A DNA stretch of 64,000 nucleotides from Xanthoparmelia taractica (taxonomy: Eukaryota > Ascomycota > Lecanoromycetes > Lecanorales > Parmeliaceae): contig JANQBS010000148.1 in assembly GCA_033085395.1 (NCBI GenBank), positions 1 through 64,000 on the forward strand, in the 5' to 3' direction. Positions within the stretch are counted from its first letter, which is position 1, and each line of letters opens with the position of its first letter. A program made the translations under genes and the position numbers. The notes beneath the pieces were generated by a model. It saw only the letters and a list, made by a program, of their open reading frames with translations, made no database searches and was not told the DNA's origin. This document shows, in pieces, positions 58,733 through 64,000 of this stretch.

Positions 58733-60175
58733 CTAGCCCCTTGCGCTGTTTGTGCTTTGATCAATGGTTGTCCCGGTCAGAACACCCATCCCCTCGTGTG
58801 AACCTGGGCCACGAGAATAGATGTCGGTATGAGGTCCATGGTGTGCAGAATCTTCAAGCTCAATGTAGCTATTCTTGCTCTGAACAATATTCGCCCTGAA
58901 TTCAGATCTCGGTACACGGTTTTCGCGGCTTTTTAAGCTTGTCGGTTTTGAAACTTTAGAACGCGTCGACAAAAGGAGTCTAAGGCCGGATCGAAGAACC
59001 GAATACGTTTTGGACTTGATGAAGTAGTTGACCCAGAATGAAGAGGCTGCAGGCGCGCAGCTCACAATTATCGTGACGTAGCCTTCAACAAAGCTATAAA
59101 GGGAATTAGTAGCATGCCTACTCAAAATCAATGTCGATTTTGACTTACACGCAGGCCCAGATGTTTGCAGAGTACCAAAATTGGTCATTGCCTGTCCACA
59201 AGGCAATGCGGTAATATAGAGAGACGGCGCTAGCAATGATGGCACTGCCATAAATCAACTTTTTAATCCTTCAAGCCCAGGGGAGACATACAATATACCC
59301 ACTAAAAAAACAATGGATAGTCCAACTTTTCGTGATCTAGCCATCTGCAACCTGCGCAATATAGGTAGTGGCAATACTAGTATGAAGCAGTCTGCCGCAA
59401 TTCCCACGGCGCCCTGAACGGGCGCCATGATCTTCAATTTGCCACATCTCAATATGAGAGAGAAATCCCAGTGTTGGCCATGATGCGGAACGCACCAGGC
59501 TCCAGTCAGGGGGATCTGGATCCAGTAGGGAAAGAACATAGCAATTAAGCCAATGTACGATGCGAAGCGCAGCCATCTAGTTGGAGAGAAGATGCGGATA
59601 TAGAGGGCAAGAATCGCAGCTTTTGAGGACCAGAGGGCCGGACCGACGACGAAACTCATCGTAGCTTCTCTCTGTTCAGTCATTTAATAAATGGTGCGGT
59701 CTAGTCAAGGTATTCGAAATCTGAGCGTACTTTGCAATAGGTCCCGTTGAGAAATGATATGGGTATATCATAGATGTGTCGTGCGGTGTCCTTCACTGCA
59801 CAAAATAATTAGAAGCGAGCTTTTAATGTCCACTGCAATTTCAAGCACTTACAGGCCACAGCTAACGTAAAGTACACGGTCATTATGACGTGCGCGAATA
59901 AACAAAGATCTGCGATGTGAGCTTGTCTCCTAATTAATGTCCTGAGAGGCTATTAGATACGTACAATCATCCATGCCTAGCTTGCGCGTATGTCTGAAAT
60001 TCGTGATTAGGCGTAAGAATACGAAACATGTACTGAGGATTGTAAATGGTAGTCCCACTGCGGGATCGGTACTGCTCTGAGAGGGAGCATTGGTAAAGTT
60101 TGGGGGACTTCCATTTGGATTCTGTGCTAGGGGAATTTTTGAAAGGTCGGCGCCCGGCGGAATAGTCGCAGCCAT
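58733..60175 (-). CDS. Seven-TM rhodopsin-like fungal membrane protein (SAT4/PTH11-type)
   Basis: Predicted 389-residue integral membrane protein, spliced from six exons: 60175-59965, 59909-59853, 59795-59731, 59671-59292, 59244-59149 and 59093-58733. All junctions are GT-AG and in phase. Seven hydrophobic helices can be placed: VGLPFTILSTCFVFLRL; YLCLFAHVIMTVYFTLAVA; VVGPALWSSKAAILALYI; ASYIGLIAMFFPYWIQI; GAVGIAADCFILVLPLPI; VGLSIVFLVGIFAIIASAV; VEGYVTIIVSCAPAASSFW. The N-terminus is outside-facing and short; the C-terminal tail of about 110 residues is charged. This is the fungal rhodopsin-domain family that includes PTH11-like receptors, many of unknown ligand. There is no CFEM domain. Whether it signals or is structural is not known. 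Confidence 0.9.
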
Positions 60176-61986
60176 TGTGATAGTAGACAGTGAGGAAATG
60201 CTAAGTCTTCTGTAAGTGAATATGCGTCATAACATAGTTGAGAATTTGATCAAAAGGCAAGAAGGGCTGTGAGCCGCAAACCAAGAATCAGAAATGGTGG
60301 GTACTCACTTATTCAATCAACAGGTCTTCTGGCAATGTGACTTTTCAGAGAAAAGGGCGCCTTGGGATGTGCAATACAGATTCTAGAAGGAGGGTGCCCC
60401 GTCAGGCTTAAGAAACTTTTGAGGATCTCTTCTATAATACATGGGTGACGTGCTCAGGTCAATGGGTACATCCAGGATTTTCTGCGGTATAATTCAATAC
60501 CTTGAGATGCTAACCATGGATCCTGTGGCTTGTGAGTGATTGATTAGTCCGCACAAAGCGCAGGCGCAGTTTGTGTGCGAACCGCGTGCTTCGAACAGAA
60601 CCTTGCATATTTCACTTGTACCCGATGGTGGTGTGGTTGCAGCATAAAAGCGTTCATTTCTGTAGTCCATCTGCCCGTGTGTGGCATCTTACGGAAGAGA
60701 ATTGCCTGTCTGTATAATCTTAACAAGATTTTTCATTGGCCCAAATGATCGGTAAATCTGGAAGTCGGATGAACAAGAGTAGTGGGATGGACTAGAGCAG
60801 AAGGATTCTCAGAAGCAGAAGGTTGCATCTCTCATACGCAGGACACCGACAGAAGTAGAGCTGAAGTGCCTTGAGATGCCTTGCATTGCCTTGAAACGCC
60901 GTTAAACTGATCGGGCGTAATGCTTGCATTAGTGTCACGAACTCGTGGAGCCAAGAGGTGGTGGGGGTGACATCTTTTTTGCAACATGGAGGAAAGGATG
61001 TGGGATTGCCTTACAGTATCTTGACTCTGCAATAAGGTAGGTAGTTGAATTTACTTCTCCCCCTTGATCTCTCACAGTACGGAAAGGATGCTACGAGGGG
61101 TTTCCACAGTAAAATCAAGAGTCGTGAAACCTACAGCATATCCTAAAGTACATATATCCAGGTTGTTGGCAATGCAAGTGCCTTGAACGGTCAATCAGCC
61201 ACCCTACCTCTTCCGTTGAGGTTGCAACATGGATCGATCCTGATTGATTGACCCACCTTCGACGTGCAATAGCTGAATGTGCTCAGTGAACCAGGCTGAG
61301 GAGAAAGAGGTTGTAGTGCACTCTGCTGAGCCCACGAGTTTTGATTGGTATGAGGCACTGCCTGCTAACTAGTTGCTGCAGAGCTTCGCTCCCTCGAACC
61401 AGTATGAATTCTCGCATCTAATCTGTTGTCTCCCAATTCCTGATCCTTTAGACAACACCTCGTTAATAAGGTTACATTCCGTTCTCAGATTGCTAAGGTG
61501 GGGTCCGCATTAGCGCTCCAATGCCGTCCTAAAAGAAAACAATTGTGGCATGCAACTAAGGAACTCCGGTGTGGTACTTCGTAGGATTCGATAATCACGG
61601 TGAGAATGGATGGCACTCAATGAAAATCATTTACGAAGTAAGGAGAACTTCTTCGAGGGAGGTTCACCACCCGGTGTTCAGCTGCATTGCAGTTGCCTTG
61701 TGAACTTGTCATTTGACGTGGACACGTGGTAGAAGTAAGATGTTGGGATTTTGCACCCTGCATCGTGCGCAGAGGCTGCCCAATCGTGTCAATTCGATCG
61801 TCACATTCTGTTTACTTCTAGGTATCTGTTTGCCGATAACCAATTGTGAAGGCCTGTAGCGTATCAAATGTAAGGTAATTTTTCAGCCCCAATATTTACC
61901 GCCAACCTAAGGCATGTCATATTTACGGAGTACCTTATGAAAATCTATCATCTTTCATCTTGCCCCGCGAAGCTACCGGCGCTATC
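60176..61986. other. Intergenic, divergent promoter region
   Basis: 1.8 kb between the divergent seven-TM gene and the FAD oxidoreductase. No supported gene and no long repeat; a short degenerate iteration of CTTGAGATGCCTTGCATTGC occurs near 60869-60900. The right part near 61900 should carry the promoter of the FAD gene. Confidence 0.5.
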
Positions 61987-63465
61987 ATGGATTACCAGAC
62001 TCTATCCAGCGCCTTTCCAGGAAAGGTCTTCTTTCCAGACAGCCCAGAATATATTGATAGTATCGCTTCATATTGGGCTGCCTTTGAGAAGGAACTCAGT
62101 CCAAGCTGCGTTATCATGCCAACAAGTGCTGACGATGTTTCGAATGTGATCAAAGCTGTCTCCGAGCCTGCGCTCAAGGGCCACGTTCAACTTGCTATAA
62201 GAGGCGGAGGCCACACTGCATGGGCTGGCGCCGCAAATATCAACATGGGAATCACCCTCGACCTGCGCTATCTTACTGGTGTCAACGTGAACGGCGAGAC
62301 ACAGATATGCTCTATTGGAGCTGGAGAACGATGGGGAAATGTCTATAGTAAACTTGGTGCTCAGGGTCTAGCTGTCGCTGGTGGAAGAGTTTCAAAAGTG
62401 GGAGTCGCAGGTTTGATTACTGGAGGTCTGGGTCTACAAATCCAATATGCTTGATGGCTTTCTGGGAACTAACATGTGTGTGTAGGCGGGCTCTCCTACT
62501 TTTCTGCTGCTTCAGGATTTGTATGCGACAATGTGATCAACTTTGAGGTGGTTCTTGCTTCCTCCGAGATAGTACAGGCCAATTCGAGGACAAATTCTGA
62601 TTTTTTCCTAGCTTTGAAAGGTGGTTCTAATAATTTCGGGATTGTCACGAGATTTGACTTGCCTACTTTTTCTCAAGGCCAGATGTGGGGCGGGGCGATC
62701 TTCTACGATCCATCAACTGTACCGCAGCTGATTCAGGCCTTTTGTGATTTTGCAGCATCTCCAACACCAGACGACCAGGCCCATGCCTTTGTGACCACGA
62801 GTTTTAGCGCCGGGCGTGAAGTCGGCGTGTCCAATATCTTTCACTCCACCCCTGTGGTCGCCCCTCTATCTTTGAAGCCGTTCACCGAGATCCATCCTCA
62901 GCTCTTCAACACGTTACGAACAGATTCATTGCTGGGCTTTGCCGAGGAGGTCTCTGCTTTCAGCACGGATGGTGACCGCCAATGGTACTTCACTACCACT
63001 CTACGCCCCGACCTAGAGCTCTTGCTTCAAGTCCGCACATTGTGGCTTAAGGGCCTGAAGCCAATTGAAAATCTACCTGGGCTTAAGCATTCCTTAGTCC
63101 TTCAACCATTGACCCACGGCATGCTGACCAAATCTGCTGCGTTGGGTGGTAATTCTCTTGGCTTGTCGCCAGACGATGGACCCCTAGCCATCATCCTGTT
63201 CGCTACCGTGCACGACAACCCGGAAGATGATGAAACGATCATTACCTCTGTGCTGAATCTGATAGACTCGATTGACAGTGCAGCTACGAAAGTGCAGAAG
63301 GCTGCGCGATTCAGGTTCACGAATTACGGGTACAAGCTTCAGAAAATCATTGAAGGGTATGGATCAGACTCCCTGAAGAAGCTGCAGGATGTTAGTACGA
63401 AGTATGATCCGCGAGGTCTGTTTCAAACTGCGGTACCTGGCGGATTCAAATTGCCCAAGACCTAG
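61987..63465 (+). CDS. FAD-dependent oxidoreductase (BBE/6-hydroxynicotine-oxidase-like)
   Basis: Predicted 472-residue flavoprotein with two exons, 61987-62425 and 62486-63465. The intron (GTCTGG...TGTAG, branch-like CTAAC) joins GLITGG to GLSYFSAASG in phase. The frame is open above 61987 but the first ATG is there (MDYQTLSSAF). The FAD-binding domain contains AIRGGGHTAWAG, whose histidine is the usual single covalent FAD site. The position where bicovalent members have cysteine lies in GGRVSKVGVAGLITGGG, without a cysteine. C-terminal YDPRGLFQT is a family hallmark. There is no signal peptide, unlike the FAD oxidase at 4300-6205, so it is probably intracellular. Relatives in secondary metabolism oxidise diverse substrates, including cyclisation steps, but it lies 20 kb from the cluster, so a role there is unlikely to be inferable. 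Confidence 0.92.
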
Positions 63466-64000
63466 TATTCAGGCTTCCATCTACAATTCACACAATGAGA
63501 GTGTTATCGAAAGGTTATGGAGTCGTAGCACTTCTTGAGTACTATCCCAATACTATCTAAAGAGAGCATTGATTCCTACTTTCTTGGCGCGATAGTGGCG
63601 CGCACCAGGCTTACAGAAGGTAATTCACACCGACCGCCGCTAGGTGCGCTATCTGGGGATTTCTAGGCGCGGGTGAGAACCTACCTGACGAGGCGCGATC
63701 ATCAAAGAAACAGCCGTACTATTCGTAACGTTGAATAGTTTGAGGGGAGAACACTGGAAACTCAGTAGAGTTGCTCGATTGGAAAGAGATTCCGAGAATG
63801 GCCTTTCCAGTACACCCTTCTACGATTTCTGAATCACGCTGCGTATGCTTGCCCCTGCAAAACACCGTCCTTTTTGTAGCTGCGTGCAGAGTGCCTAGAA
63901 TTTATTCAGGACTCTACTTTACCTTTCGCTCGGCAAATGCCGTCATTCCATCTCTTAATGGCTGTGACGTGCACCAATAAGCGTACTACGAAAGCTCGTC
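63466..64000. other. 3' flank of the FAD oxidoreductase to the window edge
   Basis: No supported gene. A 69-codon plus-strand frame (63771-63980) has no recognisable motif. Confidence 0.45.

Noticed and set aside
1..64000. CRISPR arrays, rRNA genes, telomeric repeats
   Set aside because: None seen. The only regular tandem array (1227-1313) has no spacers, and no TTAGGG-type runs occur at either edge.

Overview
The window is nuclear DNA of a filamentous ascomycete (Pezizomycotina). The signs are short GT-AG introns of about 50-130 bp, a fungal highly reducing polyketide synthase, a Zn2Cys6 regulator, a HeLo-like/NB-ARC/TPR NLR, a rhodopsin-like (SAT4/PTH11-type) membrane protein, and long AT-rich tracts in which repeats look C-to-T degraded as by repeat-induced point mutation (RIP). 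The genus cannot be fixed from the sequence alone.

Layout. 1-3.1 kb is AT-rich transposon debris. 4.3-8.4 kb holds a secreted bicovalent FAD oxidase (minus) and a short-chain dehydrogenase (plus). 9.6-11.6 kb is an ABC multidrug transporter pseudogene that is broken and cut off after its first nucleotide-binding domain. 11.7-14.3 kb is a 2.6 kb Mutator-like (MULE) element relic with long terminal inverted repeats and an 8-bp target duplication. 14.3-16.3 kb is more AT-rich repeat, including a 1.2 kb element with its own inverted ends. A C6 transcription factor lies at 16.6-18.0 kb. 18-23.8 kb is repeat-dense: a dispersed 0.3-0.4 kb repeat, a MITE, and a 1.8 kb non-autonomous LTR element with a 5-bp target duplication. 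A decayed P450 pseudogene sits at 23.8-25.4 kb.

The core biosynthetic cluster runs from 26.5 to 42.0 kb. It contains a 2,898-residue polyketide synthase (KS-AT-DH-cMT-KR-ACP-reductase, no ER), an HXXXD acyltransferase, a free-standing LovC-type enoyl reductase and a complete P450. PKS/acyltransferase and reductase/P450 are divergent pairs, each sharing a promoter of 0.6-0.7 kb. The expected logic is: PKS plus trans-ER build a methylated reduced polyketide, the terminal reductase domain releases an aldehyde or alcohol, the P450 oxidises it and the acyltransferase esterifies it. The architecture resembles betaenone-type decalin pathways, but the acyltransferase makes the final product unpredictable. 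The ABC and P450 pseudogenes suggest the locus was once larger.

From 42.6 kb onward the sequence is mostly ordinary chromosomal DNA: an NLR-type putative incompatibility/cell-death receptor, a metallophosphoesterase, an unknown coiled protein, a DOCK-family Rho GEF, a small three-exon mitochondrial-type membrane protein, a seven-TM rhodopsin-like protein and a second FAD oxidoreductase. Most multi-exon models below were derived by joining frames at GT/AG sites that preserve family motifs and codon phase.
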